A stretch of 64,000 nt of DNA from Lentisphaeria bacterium. Lineage in GTDB: Bacteria; Verrucomicrobiota; Lentisphaeria; Victivallales; Victivallaceae. Positions 41,660 through 50,649 of this stretch are shown one piece after another. The notes under the pieces are model-generated. The model worked only from the letters and a program-made list of their open reading frames with translations, searched no databases and was not told where the DNA came from. Positions within the stretch are counted from its first letter, which is position 1. The number at the start of each line of letters is the position of its first letter. Position numbers and translations under genes: made by a program. Location of the stretch: positions 32,516 through 96,515 of the forward strand of contig CAAGDG010000182.1 of the NCBI GenBank assembly GCA_900768515.1, given 5' to 3'.

Positions 41660-42946
41660 TTACCGTTTTTCGGCCAGCAGTTTATTCACGCCGGCAAGCT
41701 TGACGCAGACGCAGAAAAGCTCCATCGCCTGTTTGAGCTCCTCCAGCGTCGGATAAGTCGGAGCGATCCGGATGTTCCGGTCGCGCGGATCCTTCCGGTA
41801 GGGGAAGGTCGCCCCCGCTCCGGTCAGCACCACTCCCGCTTCTTTGGCAAGAGCGACCGTCGCCTTCGCGCAGCCGTCCAGCGTATCGAGTGAAACAAAG
41901 TATCCGCCCTTCGGCCGGCTCCAGGTGGCGAGGCCGCTGCCGCCAAGTTCGCGGTCGAGCGTATCGAGGACCATGTCGAACTTCGGCCGCAGTTCCGCGG
42001 CCAGAGCCCGCATGTGGCGGCGCACCCCCTCCGCATCCTTGAGGTAACGGACGGTGCGCAGCTGATTGAGTTTGTCGTGACCGATGGTCTGAATTCCCAT
42101 GTGGTGGCGGATCTCCGCCAGATTGTCCGGACTCGAAGCGACCAGTGCGACGCCGGCGCCGGGGAACGTAATCTTCGAAGTCGAGAAAAAGTAGAGCACC
42201 CGGTCCGGATTCCCGGCGGCGCGGGTCGCCTCGAAAATATCCTTGAGTTTGCACTCCTCGTAAATATGGTGGACGCCGTAGGCGTTGTCCCAGAAGATCC
42301 GGAAATCGGGAGCGGCAGTCTTCATCGAAGCGAGCCGGTCGACCGTCCGGTCGCTGTAGCAGATTCCCTGCGGGTTGGAGTAAAGCGGAACGCACCAGAT
42401 CCCCTTGATCGAATCATCTTTCGCGACCAGCGTTTCGACCAGGTCCATGTCCGGCCCCTCGTCAGTCATCGGGACGGTGATCATCTCAATGCCGAGATCC
42501 TCGCAGATTGCAAAATGGCGGTCATATCCCGGACTCGGACAGAGAAACTTGACCTTCGGCAGACGGCCCCACGGCGTATAGCCCCGGGTGCCGAAGAGCA
42601 GCAGCCGGACCACCGCGTCGTACATCAGGTTCAAACTGGAGTTTCCGCCGATCACGATGTTTTCAACCGGAATTCCAAGCAGGCTCCCGAAGAGTTTGCG
42701 CGCCTCCGGAATTCCTTCCAGCCCACCGTAGTTGCGGGCGTCGACGCCGTTCTCGGTCCGATAATCCGTGAGCGCATCCAGGATCCCGTTGGTCAGGTCC
42801 AGCTGGCAGCCGGAGGGTTTTCCGCGGGACATGTCCAACTTGAGGCGACGGGCGACGCTGCGTTGATATTCTTCGTCAAGCGACTGCTTGCACGCGGCAA
42901 GCTCGGCGGCAGAGAGTTCCGTAATGTTTTTCAATTTCAGCGCCAC
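41660..42946 (-). CDS. Aspartate aminotransferase-type PLP enzyme (PF12897-like)
   Basis: This 428-residue fold-type I aminotransferase shows MSRGKPSGCQLDLTNG, NYGGLEGIPEARKLFG, VIGGNSSLNLMYD, FWDNAYGVHHIY and the PLP-lysine segment FFSTSKITFPGAGVAL. These are features of the distinct bacterial aspartate aminotransferase group rather than AspC. The start is a GTG (42946) with only a weak ribosome site; the next in-frame codons upstream run into a stop. A TTGCAA/TATTTT promoter lies at 43028-43056. Confidence 0.87.
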   Translation of the reverse strand: MALKLKNITELSAAELAACKQSLDEEYQRSVARRLKLDMSRGKPSGCQLDLTNGILDALTDYRTENGVDARNYGGLEGIPEARKLFGSLLGIPVENIVIGGNSSLNLMYDAVVRLLLFGTRGYTPWGRLPKVKFLCPSPGYDRHFAICEDLGIEMITVPMTDEGPDMDLVETLVAKDDSIKGIWCVPLYSNPQGICYSDRTVDRLASMKTAAPDFRIFWDNAYGVHHIYEECKLKDIFEATRAAGNPDRVLYFFSTSKITFPGAGVALVASSPDNLAEIRHHMGIQTIGHDKLNQLRTVRYLKDAEGVRRHMRALAAELRPKFDMVLDTLDRELGGSGLATWSRPKGGYFVSLDTLDGCAKATVALAKEAGVVLTGAGATFPYRKDPRDRNIRIAPTYPTLEELKQAMELFCVCVKLAGVNKLLAEKR

Positions 42947-43027
42947 TCCAGTTTCGGCGTTTATCAGCCAAATCCGTCATGCGGGCGGACGGCTTTTCCA
43001 TATTTATTGAGTTCTGATATATCTTAT

Positions 43028-43056
43028 TAAAATACTCTCTTTTCCGTATTTTTGCA
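43028..43056 (-). promoter_or_regulatory. Promoter of the aminotransferase gene
   Basis: TTGCAA (43056-43051) and TATTTT (43033-43028) on the minus strand are spaced 17 bp. Confidence 0.5.
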
Positions 43057-43103
43057 AATGCCGACCCGGTCAAAATCAGATAAAAACCGTATTCCGGCGG
43101 CAT

Positions 43104-43132
43104 TTGAAAATCGCCGGGAGGACTACTATATT
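43104..43132 (+). promoter_or_regulatory. Promoter of the ABC transporter gene
   Basis: TTGAAA (43104-43109) and TATATT (43127-43132) are spaced 17 bp, about 45 bases before the ATG at 43178. Confidence 0.7.
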
Positions 43133-43177
43133 AAACACGGAAAATGCCAAATTAGACTGCAAAGGGATCCTCGTCAC

Positions 43178-44932
43178 ATGCTGCTGCACACCCTCGGACG
43201 CTTCATCCGCTACTACCGTCCCTATCAATGGCTCTTCTGGTTCGACATGGTCTGCGCACTGGCGGTCAGCGCGATCGACCTGGCGTTTCCGCAGATACTG
43301 AAAACGCTGACCGGCGGGCTCTTCACTCAGCCCGCGCCGACCATCTATCGCGCAATCGCCTGGGTCGGCGCCGGCCTGCTGCTGCTCTACGTGGTCCGTT
43401 ACTTCTGCCAGTACTTCATCACCACCTGGGGGCACGTGATGGGGGCGCGCATGGAGAGCGACATGCGGCGCGACCTCTTCGACCACTACCAGCGGCTGAG
43501 CTTCTCCTATTACGACCGGAACAACACCGGCGAGATGATGTCCAAACTGGTCTCCGACCTCTTCGACATCTCCGAACTTGCCCACCACGGTCCGGAAAAC
43601 CTGGTGATTTCGACGCTGAAAATTCTCGGAGCGTTTGCGATCCTCTGTTTCTTCAACATTCCGATGACGATGATACTCCTGGCGGTCACGGTGGTGATGA
43701 CCGTCTTCAGCATTCGCAAGAACCGCAAAATGCACGCGGTCTTTCTCGACAACCGGCGCAAAATCGCGGGAGTCAACGCCCGGGTGCAGGATTCCCTCGC
43801 CGGAATCCGGGTGGTCAAATCCTTCGCCAATGAACCGGTCGAACGCGAAAAGTTCGGGGTGAGCAATCTCGAATTTCTCGATTCCAAGGTCAGCAGCTAC
43901 AAGCTCATGGGCAGTTTCCACGCCGGGAACGACTTCTTTCAGGGGCTGCTCTACGTGGCGATCATCGTCGCCGGCGGCGTCTTCATCGCCCGCGGCACGC
44001 TGGAGCCGGCGGAGCTGGCGATCTACGCCCTCTACATCGGAATCTTTCTGGGACCGGTCAATGTGCTGATCAACTTCACGGAACAGTTCCAGCGCGGCTA
44101 CTCCGGATTCAAACGGTTTCTGGAGGTGATCGAAACCACGCCCGACATCGTCGACGCGCCGAACGCAGTGCCGCTTGGAAAAATCGAGGGGAACATTCAG
44201 TTCGACAACGTTTCATTCCATTACACCCCGGATCTTCCGGTTCTCCGCGGTGTTTCGCTCGCGATTCCGGCCGGGAAGACCGTCGCCCTGGTCGGTCCTT
44301 CCGGCGGCGGGAAGACCACACTCTGCTCGCTGATTCCCCGCTTCTACGACGTCGCCGCCGGCGCGGTGCGGATCGACGGAAAGGATGTGCGTTCCGCGAC
44401 ACTGCGGTCGCTGCGCAGTTCCATCGGAATCGTCCAGCAGGAGGTCTACATCTTCACCGGGACCCTCCGGGAAAACATCGCCTACGGGCGGCCCGGCGCC
44501 AGTTTTGAAGAAGTGGTCGAAGCGGCGAAAAAGGCCAACATCCACGATTTCATCGCCAGCCTCCCGGATGGATACGACACCTACGCCGGCGAACGCGGCA
44601 CCCGGCTTTCCGGCGGGCAGAAGCAGCGCATTTCGATTGCGCGGGTGTTTCTCAAAAATCCGAAGATTCTGATCCTCGACGAGGCGACCAGCGCACTCGA
44701 CAACGAGAGCGAACGACACATCCAGGCGGCGCTCGAAAAACTCTCGATTGGACGGACAACCATCGTCATCGCCCACCGGCTGAGCACCATCCGCAACGCG
44801 GATGAGATCATGGTCGTCGACGCCGGGGAGATCACGGAACGGGGAACCCATGAAGAGCTGCTCGACCGCGGCGGCATTTACGCCAAATATTACCGGATGC
44901 AGTTCGAGGGACTTGACGAACTCGGCTATTGA
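43178..44932 (+). CDS. ABC exporter, fused permease and ATPase (MsbA/LmrA-like)
   Basis: This 584-residue half-transporter has six membrane helices (residues about 1-310) and an ATPase domain with Walker A GPSGGGKTT, the signature LSGGQKQR and Walker B ILILDEATSALD. Half-transporters of this type work as homodimers, often exporting lipids or drugs. ATG 43178 follows AAAGGGA; the open frame extends 42 codons upstream over the promoter. It ends one base into a possible TTG start for hpt. Confidence 0.88.
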   Translation: MLLHTLGRFIRYYRPYQWLFWFDMVCALAVSAIDLAFPQILKTLTGGLFTQPAPTIYRAIAWVGAGLLLLYVVRYFCQYFITTWGHVMGARMESDMRRDLFDHYQRLSFSYYDRNNTGEMMSKLVSDLFDISELAHHGPENLVISTLKILGAFAILCFFNIPMTMILLAVTVVMTVFSIRKNRKMHAVFLDNRRKIAGVNARVQDSLAGIRVVKSFANEPVEREKFGVSNLEFLDSKVSSYKLMGSFHAGNDFFQGLLYVAIIVAGGVFIARGTLEPAELAIYALYIGIFLGPVNVLINFTEQFQRGYSGFKRFLEVIETTPDIVDAPNAVPLGKIEGNIQFDNVSFHYTPDLPVLRGVSLAIPAGKTVALVGPSGGGKTTLCSLIPRFYDVAAGAVRIDGKDVRSATLRSLRSSIGIVQQEVYIFTGTLRENIAYGRPGASFEEVVEAAKKANIHDFIASLPDGYDTYAGERGTRLSGGQKQRISIARVFLKNPKILILDEATSALDNESERHIQAALEKLSIGRTTIVIAHRLSTIRNADEIMVVDAGEITERGTHEELLDRGGIYAKYYRMQFEGLDELGY

Positions 44933-44949
44933 AACAGACGGAGGCCTTC

Positions 44950-45456
44950 ATGCAGATTCTTTACACCGCCGCCGACATCGCCGGACGCGTCGCCGGAATG
45001 GGACGCGAAATCAGCGGTTTCTTCCGCGGGAAACCGCTGACCCTGGTGGCACTGATGAACGGCGCCCTCCCCTTCGCCGCCGACCTCATGCGGGCGATCG
45101 ACCTGCCGCTTCAGTGCGACTCCATCGGAGTGGCAAGTTACCGGCAACGGCGCAGCACCGGAGAACTGGCTTTCCGCTCGGAGCTCAAACTCGCGCCGGA
45201 GGGCCGGTACATCCTCCTCGCGGATGAAGTGCTCGACTCCGGAATCACGCTGCGCGAAGTGCGACGCTATTTTCTCGATCGCGGCGCGGCCGGCGTCTAC
45301 ACCGCGGTCATGATCGAAAAAGAGCGGCCGCGCCCCGACGGCATCGCCAGCGCCGACTGGTACGGATTCCGCACGCCGGACCGCTATCTGGTCGGTTACG
45401 GTCTCGATGCGGATGAGGAGTACCGGAACCTCCCCTACATCGCGGCGCTCGACTGA
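44950..45456 (+). CDS. hpt: Hypoxanthine phosphoribosyltransferase-like
   Basis: This 168-residue type I PRTase salvages purines. The PRPP-binding motif is ILLADEVLDSGITL; LVALMNGALPFAADLMRAI and the SYRQRRSTGE flexible loop also fit Hpt. ATG 44950 has GGAGG five bases upstream; a TTG at 44929 overlapping the ABC stop is possible but less likely. It is probably co-transcribed with the ABC transporter. Confidence 0.85.
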   Translation: MQILYTAADIAGRVAGMGREISGFFRGKPLTLVALMNGALPFAADLMRAIDLPLQCDSIGVASYRQRRSTGELAFRSELKLAPEGRYILLADEVLDSGITLREVRRYFLDRGAAGVYTAVMIEKERPRPDGIASADWYGFRTPDRYLVGYGLDADEEYRNLPYIAALD

Positions 45457-45595
45457 CCGCAGAAACCCGGGCCCGATGGTTTGCTTTCCCGAGGAAACGG
45501 TGTTATATTCCCGACACCGCCGGAAACATCTGTTCCGCCAGGAAAAACTCCGGCGCGTCACCCCTCGGACCACGGACGAAACAGGAGAATGCATT

Positions 45596-46432
45596 ATGAT
45601 GAAATGGCTGCTGGCCGGAACCGCCGCAATCTCCATGACGGCGGCCGCCGCCGAACCGGAGAACCGCACATTCCGTTCCGGCGCATTTGAAGTGACTGCG
45701 ATCCAGGATGCTCCGTCCACCATGCGCGCCGGACTGTTTCCGGCCATTCCGGAAACAGAGTTCTGCAAGCTGGCCGGCGCGCCGCTGGCGCCCGCCTCCG
45801 TCAACGTCTTTCTCCTGAAGCGGGATGGCAAATCCATTTTGGTCGACACCGGAAACGGCGGGGAACGGGGAACGGCGATTCGCAAACTCCGGCAGCTCGG
45901 AATCGCGCCGGAAATGATCGACGTCATTCTGCTCACCCACATGCACGGCGATCACATCGGGGGACTGCTCAACGCCGCCGGCGGGGCCGCGTTTCCGACC
46001 GCGATCGTCTACGTCGCGGAGCCGGAACGCGACTACTGGCTGAGCGAGGAAGCCGGTTCGGGCGGCGCTCTTGCGGGAAAGGTACGGACGGCTTACGGCA
46101 ACCGGCTGAAGACGTTCCGGTTCGGAGAGGAGCCGGTTCCGGGAATCAAAGCGCTCGACGCCTCCGGCCACACGCCGGGACACACCGTCTTCGACACCGG
46201 CGACCTGCTGATCGTCGGCGACCTGCTCCACGCGGCCGCGATTCAGTTTCCGCATCCGGAAGTCAGCGCGACTTACGACATGGATCCGGAAAAAGCCGCC
46301 CGAGTCCGGCGGCACTTCTACGATCAGGCCGCGGCATCCGCAAAGCCGGTCGCGGGAATGCATCTGCCCTGCCCGGGCGTCGGACGGATCCACCGGGAAG
46401 CGGCCAGGTATGTCTACGCGCCGGAACCGTGA
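45596..46432 (+). CDS. Exported metallo-beta-lactamase-fold hydrolase
   Basis: This 278-residue protein has a short signal peptide (MKWLLAGTAAISMTAAAA) and the MBL zinc motif THMHGDH (His115, His117, Asp119, His120). Further ligands are in DASGHTPGHTVF and GDLLHAA. The profile is that of quorum-quenching/MBL-fold hydrolases with an N-terminal signal; the substrate cannot be told. The start codons ATGATG at 45596 follow AGGAGA. Confidence 0.85.
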   Translation: MMKWLLAGTAAISMTAAAAEPENRTFRSGAFEVTAIQDAPSTMRAGLFPAIPETEFCKLAGAPLAPASVNVFLLKRDGKSILVDTGNGGERGTAIRKLRQLGIAPEMIDVILLTHMHGDHIGGLLNAAGGAAFPTAIVYVAEPERDYWLSEEAGSGGALAGKVRTAYGNRLKTFRFGEEPVPGIKALDASGHTPGHTVFDTGDLLIVGDLLHAAAIQFPHPEVSATYDMDPEKAARVRRHFYDQAAASAKPVAGMHLPCPGVGRIHREAARYVYAPEP

Positions 46433-46445
46433 TCCCCGGTTCCGG
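46421..46445. terminator. Convergent hairpin between MBL and ogt genes
   Basis: CCGGAACCG (46421-46429) and CGGTTCCGG (46437-46445) form a perfect 9-bp stem whose loop includes the MBL stop codon. There is no T-run, so termination strength is uncertain. Confidence 0.5.
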
Positions 46446-46958
46446 TCAGAAGCGGAGGAGCGGCAGGCTTCCCGCCTCCAGGCGCAGCAGCGCCGCCTTC
46501 CGGGAAACGCCTCCGGCGTATCCGGTCAGGCTGCCGCCGGCGCCGACGACCCGGTGGCAGGGAATGAAAAGCGAGAGCCGGTTGCGCCCGATCGCGCCTC
46601 CGACCGCCCGGGCCGAAATCCGGGCGGCCCCGTTGCGGAGGGCGAGACGCCGGGCAATCTCCCCGTAGGTGGTCACCGTGCCGTAGGGAATCTCCCGCAG
46701 CAGTTCCCAGACGGCGCACTGGAAGGGGGTTCCCACCGGGTGAAGCGGCGGCATGAAATCCGGTTCCCGGCCGGCAAAGTAACGGTCGAGCCAGCGCCCG
46801 GCCTCCGCCAGACGGGGAAAGGAATCCTCTGTCCATTCCGGACCAAGCCCGCTGCCGAAGTGCTTCTGCCCCTCGAACCAGGCGCCGGTCAAACCGGTCT
46901 CATCACAGGCGAGCAGAATTTCCCCGAGCGGGGAAGTGTAACGACCGATGTATTGCAT
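46446..46958 (-). CDS. ogt: Methylated-DNA-protein-cysteine methyltransferase
   Basis: This 170-residue suicide DNA-repair protein takes alkyl groups from O6-alkylguanine onto Cys134 in the motif PCHRVVGAGG. The helix-turn-helix REIPYGTVTTYGEIA and the GNxxxRNRLSLFIPCHR core are typical of Ogt/AdaB. It is single-gene and convergent with the MBL gene. Confidence 0.93.
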   Translation of the reverse strand: MQYIGRYTSPLGEILLACDETGLTGAWFEGQKHFGSGLGPEWTEDSFPRLAEAGRWLDRYFAGREPDFMPPLHPVGTPFQCAVWELLREIPYGTVTTYGEIARRLALRNGAARISARAVGGAIGRNRLSLFIPCHRVVGAGGSLTGYAGGVSRKAALLRLEAGSLPLLRF

Positions 46959-47326
46959 GAACGCCTCGCTGTTTCTTCCGCACGGATTTCAATCCCGTGA
47001 AGAATATACACCAACAATGTTCCAAATGCGCGAATCCGATTTTCGAAAAAAGCGATTTCTCCGGAGAAACTGTGCTTCTCCAAATAAAAACCGGGAAAAA
47101 AGATTGCAATTTCCATAAAATAATGTTATTATATTAATATTTCTGAAAAATTCGGATTTCCCATTGGGTGAAAATCCATTTTTTTTCGAGAATGAAAACA
47201 ATAATTGGGGGTTGCGGTTCGTTTCTGTTTACAGTTACAGCTTGAAAAGCGAAAATTTGCGGATATTGTATTTAGGATAACCTAATTGAGTTCTTTTAAC
47301 GAGACTATTCAGGAGCAGTGCAAGAG
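46959..47326. other. 368-nt AT-rich divergent region between ogt and the TolC-like gene
   Basis: This is markedly AT-rich compared with its surroundings, especially 47100-47180. It contains the promoter and inverted repeat described next; minus-strand TATATT-like boxes may serve ogt. No gene is seen. Confidence 0.55.
47242..47285 (+). promoter_or_regulatory. Promoter with operator-like palindrome upstream of the TolC-like gene
   Basis: TTGAAA (47242-47247) and TATTGT (47264-47269) are spaced 16 bp. Immediately downstream, TTAGG-ATAA-CCTAA (47272-47285) is a perfect 5-bp-arm inverted repeat spanning the expected start point. Confidence 0.45.
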
Positions 47327-48997
47327 ATGGAGTTGAAGAAACTTTTCCGGCAGGGCGCGTGCGGTCTGCTGCTGGCGGTTTTCGCCGGCGGCTGTTACGA
47401 ATATCAAGCGCCTCCGGCAGCGACGCTGGGTGATTCGTATACGCAGCGCAACAAGGATCAGGCGGATGAGATGCTCAAAGATATCACCAGCCTCTCGCTC
47501 GCCGATGCGCAGCGGATCGCCATTACCAACAATCCGACCTACATCGCCGCTTACCACGCAGTCAGCGCCGCCCGTATGCGCTATCTGCAGGCGCTGGGAG
47601 CGTACTCACCAACCGTCTCGGCAGGATTTTCGGTCAGCGACAACTACTCCTGGACGCGCCGGACCCGCAACGAATCGCCCGGAGCGGCCTACCGTTCCGA
47701 ACAGATTCAGACCAACACCTCCGTCAATGTGAACTGGCTGGTCTTTGACGGCCTGGCCCGGGAATTCTCCGTGCTGATCGCCGACCATAATTACGATTAC
47801 CAGAAACTGCTCGAAGCCGACGAGTGCCGTACCATGATGCGCGCCGTCGCCTACGCCTACAACGACGTTCTGCTCGCCATTGAAAACAAGCGAATCGCCA
47901 TGGAGGACCGCAAGTTCCAGCAGAGTTCGCTGCGTGACACCCAGCTCAAATACCAGGCCGGGGCGGTCCCGCTCAGCGATGTGCTGAACTTCGAAATCGC
48001 CATGGGATCGGCCGACTCCGACCTGATCGCGGCCGACTATCAGTATGAAACCGCGATCTACGCGCTCGCGGTGCTGATGGGATATCCGGAGGGAACCCTT
48101 CCGGCCCAGATCACCTTCCCGGTCGACCTCAAAACCGATTTCAACCTGCTGCCCGCCGTCGACATTTATCTCGACACCGCGCTGCGCAACCGGCCGGATC
48201 TCAAAGGCTACCGGGAACAGCTGAAGATCGCGACCTATCAGATGTACCAGACCTACAGCAACTTTGCGCCGACGGTCAACGCCTACGCCTCCTTCGGCTA
48301 CGGCACCGGCCTCAACCGCAACTACTATCATGGCGACGACACCAGCCGCACCTACAGCGAAAATCCCAGTTTCGCCTACGGCCTCACCGCCGACTGGACG
48401 ATTTTCAACGGTCTGATCCGCTACAATCAGATGCGGGAATACCAGGCGAACGTCGCCATCGCGGATTTCAACGTCGCCGCCCAGTGGATCACTGTGGTCA
48501 GCGAGGTCCGCGCCGCCTATGCGAACTACGTCAAGAGCGTCAAGCAGACCCGTATCTTCAAGAAGATCCGCGACCTCTCCGCTCAGCAGCGGGACCTTGT
48601 CGACGAAGGCTACAAGGCGGGCAACACGGAAATCACCCGTCTCAACGAGGCTCAGCGCGACCTGGTCGAAGCGGAAACCAACCTCGCCTCCAGCTACATC
48701 AACATTCAGAATGCAAAGGCGCAGCTCGACGCCGCGGTTTCAGCCAACAGCGCGGAATACTATCTCCATCCCGAAACCACCGCCCCGGGGAAACTGGAGG
48801 CGACCCCGGTGCCGGGACTTGCCGAGGGCGAGAAGGTTCCCGCGGCTGACGCGCAGCAGACGACGCCGGTTCAGGCTCCGGACGAATCGGTGATTCCGGG
48901 CGCCGAACCGGCCGCGCCCGCCCAGACGCCGGAACCGCAGATTCCGGAATCTCCGGCTCCGGCTCCGACGTCGGCTCCCGCGGCAACGGCCCGGTAA
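47327..48997 (+). CDS. TolC-family outer-membrane efflux lipoprotein
   Basis: This 556-residue protein has a lipoprotein signal (LLLAVFAGGC, acylated Cys), then two outer-membrane-efflux repeats made of long helices (AQRIAITNNPTYIAAYHAVSAARM; VEAETNLASSYINIQNAKAQLDAAVS) with beta-strand inserts. It would form the outer-membrane channel of a tripartite exporter. No RND or membrane-fusion gene is adjacent. The last 80 residues are a Pro/Ala/Glu-rich low-complexity tail. ATG 47327 lies 11 bases after AGGAG; a GTG at 47318 is too close to it. Confidence 0.85.
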   Translation: MELKKLFRQGACGLLLAVFAGGCYEYQAPPAATLGDSYTQRNKDQADEMLKDITSLSLADAQRIAITNNPTYIAAYHAVSAARMRYLQALGAYSPTVSAGFSVSDNYSWTRRTRNESPGAAYRSEQIQTNTSVNVNWLVFDGLAREFSVLIADHNYDYQKLLEADECRTMMRAVAYAYNDVLLAIENKRIAMEDRKFQQSSLRDTQLKYQAGAVPLSDVLNFEIAMGSADSDLIAADYQYETAIYALAVLMGYPEGTLPAQITFPVDLKTDFNLLPAVDIYLDTALRNRPDLKGYREQLKIATYQMYQTYSNFAPTVNAYASFGYGTGLNRNYYHGDDTSRTYSENPSFAYGLTADWTIFNGLIRYNQMREYQANVAIADFNVAAQWITVVSEVRAAYANYVKSVKQTRIFKKIRDLSAQQRDLVDEGYKAGNTEITRLNEAQRDLVEAETNLASSYINIQNAKAQLDAAVSANSAEYYLHPETTAPGKLEATPVPGLAEGEKVPAADAQQTTPVQAPDESVIPGAEPAAPAQTPEPQIPESPAPAPTSAPAATAR

Positions 48998-49057
48998 ATA
49001 CGGCGGAAACGACCGTCATCCCCGCTCCGTTCCATCCGGGAAGGGAGATCGGGACGG

Positions 49058-49105
49058 AAGAAGCGATCCCCTGCCGGGGTTCGCTTCTTGAATCTTTGTT
49101 TTGGG
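49058..49105 (+). terminator. Terminator-like hairpin after the TolC-like gene
   Basis: The arms at 49058-49071 and 49076-49089 pair over 13 of 14 positions (AAGAAGCGA-T-CCCC type) around a TGCC loop. The following sequence is only moderately T-rich. Confidence 0.6.
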
Positions 49106-49117
49106 TAGGAGAAACAA

Positions 49118-49711
49118 ATGCTGTTCGGACGCAGAAAAAAATATGTTGTGCACACCGTGGGCGATCCGGTTCTCCGGGAAACCGCTGCGCCGGTGGCGGT
49201 CGTCACCCCGGAAATCCGGGCGCTGGCGGAGGAGATGATCGGCGCGATGCGCGCCTTCCAGGGAATCGGTCTGGCCGCTCCGCAGGCGGGGAAGTCGCTT
49301 CGTCTGGTGGTTTTCGACGTGCCGCTCGATTCGATGAGCGAAACCCCGACGGTCGGAGAACAGCTGCTGCTGCCCCGGATGCCGTTTGTCGCAGTCAATC
49401 CTGAAATCGTTGCGACATCGGATTCGACTGCGGAACATGACGAAGGCTGTCTCTCTTTGCCGGACCTTTATGCGCCGGTGGTCCGTCCGGAGAAGGTGGT
49501 GTTCCGCACCGCAACCCTTGACGGAGAGATGATCGAATGCGAGTGCGGCGGCCTGCTCGGGCGGTGCATCCAGCACGAACTGGATCACCTCGATGGAAAA
49601 CTTTTCATCGACCGGGTCGCCCCGGAGGAGCTGCGAAAGGTGGATCGGCAGCTCAAACAGCTGATTCGCCACGGGGAGCAGCACCACTATCAGAGGGTGA
49701 CGACCCGATGA
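49118..49711 (+). CDS. def: Peptide deformylase
   Basis: This 197-residue metalloenzyme removes the N-formyl group from new proteins. All three motifs are present: GIGLAAPQAG (residues 49-58), EGCLS with metal ligand Cys111, and HELDH with His153, Glu154 and His157. A GTAGGAG-like ribosome site lies upstream. Its stop overlaps the next gene by four bases (ATGA). Confidence 0.95.
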   Translation: MLFGRRKKYVVHTVGDPVLRETAAPVAVVTPEIRALAEEMIGAMRAFQGIGLAAPQAGKSLRLVVFDVPLDSMSETPTVGEQLLLPRMPFVAVNPEIVATSDSTAEHDEGCLSLPDLYAPVVRPEKVVFRTATLDGEMIECECGGLLGRCIQHELDHLDGKLFIDRVAPEELRKVDRQLKQLIRHGEQHHYQRVTTR

Positions 49712-50649
49712 GCGCCCCGGTCAGCAAAGTTCGCTTTTTTCCGGCGGTGTGGGGCTGCTGCCGCGGCACGGAGATCTTTTTCGAGCTTCGGCGCCAGTCA
49801 TGGCTGCGGCTGCTTGGACATCTTCTTCTGCTGTCGCTGCTGTGCGCATTCGGAATCACGCTTGGCGAACGCAGCCGGATCCGTCCGCAACTGGAACGGG
49901 CACAGAGTGCATTTGCCGCCGAATTCGGAGCGGTCCGGCTTACTGACGAGGCGATCGTTCCGACCCGAAATCCTGAGCAGTCCCGTTCGCTTCCGCTTCC
50001 GGCCAACGGGCTGGTTCTCTATGCGCCGGACCTCACGTCCGGCATAACGCTCGGGGAAGCGGATGCACAGCTGCTCAACTATCTGCTGGTCTGGTCGCCC
50101 CGGATGCTGCTTACCGGGGTGCGTTCCCCCGGGGGAGACTGGCAGATCTGGAGCAAGCAGACGGAACCGGAGGGCGGCAATCTCCTTCTGAGTTACGATT
50201 CAAGCCGGTTCGTTCTGACCGGAGCGACCGCGCTTCCGGAGTACCTCCGCTCCCTGCGGACGCCGAAGGGCGGCTGGGGAGTGCCGGTATCGGAGGAGTT
50301 CCCGGCGGAAGCGCTGTTCGGAACAGTCGGCATGTTACTTTATCTGAGCCTGTTCTTCGGCTACACCGCGATGCTGATGGTAACGGCGTTGCTGTGCACC
50401 GGGGTCTTCACGCTGGTTTTCCGTTTTGCCAGTATGCGGCAACTGCGGGTTCTGACCATCCGGGAACTCTGGAAAACCGGACTTTACGCCGGATTTCCGG
50501 CAATGATAATCGGAAGTTTTTTTCCGGCGCTGAACCTGCCGTTGTTCAGTTTCAGTACCGTTTACATGTTCGGTCTGGTCATCTACTGGATCCTGATCAT
50601 CAGCCGGATCGAACGCAGTGGACAAGAAGAGGAGAAAAAACATGAGTGA
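49708..50649 (+). CDS. DUF1189-like membrane protein
   Basis: This 313-residue protein has one N-terminal membrane helix (LRLLGHLLLLSLLCAFGITLG), an extracytoplasmic domain of about 170 residues and three or four C-terminal helices (VGMLLYLSLFFGYTAML and later). This topology and the FFPAVWGCCRGTEIFFELR start resemble DUF1189, a family of unknown function. It overlaps def upstream (ATGA) and the CDC123-like gene downstream (8 nt), so the three are translationally linked. Confidence 0.65.
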   Translation: MSAPVSKVRFFPAVWGCCRGTEIFFELRRQSWLRLLGHLLLLSLLCAFGITLGERSRIRPQLERAQSAFAAEFGAVRLTDEAIVPTRNPEQSRSLPLPANGLVLYAPDLTSGITLGEADAQLLNYLLVWSPRMLLTGVRSPGGDWQIWSKQTEPEGGNLLLSYDSSRFVLTGATALPEYLRSLRTPKGGWGVPVSEEFPAEALFGTVGMLLYLSLFFGYTAMLMVTALLCTGVFTLVFRFASMRQLRVLTIRELWKTGLYAGFPAMIIGSFFPALNLPLFSFSTVYMFGLVIYWILIISRIERSGQEEEKKHE

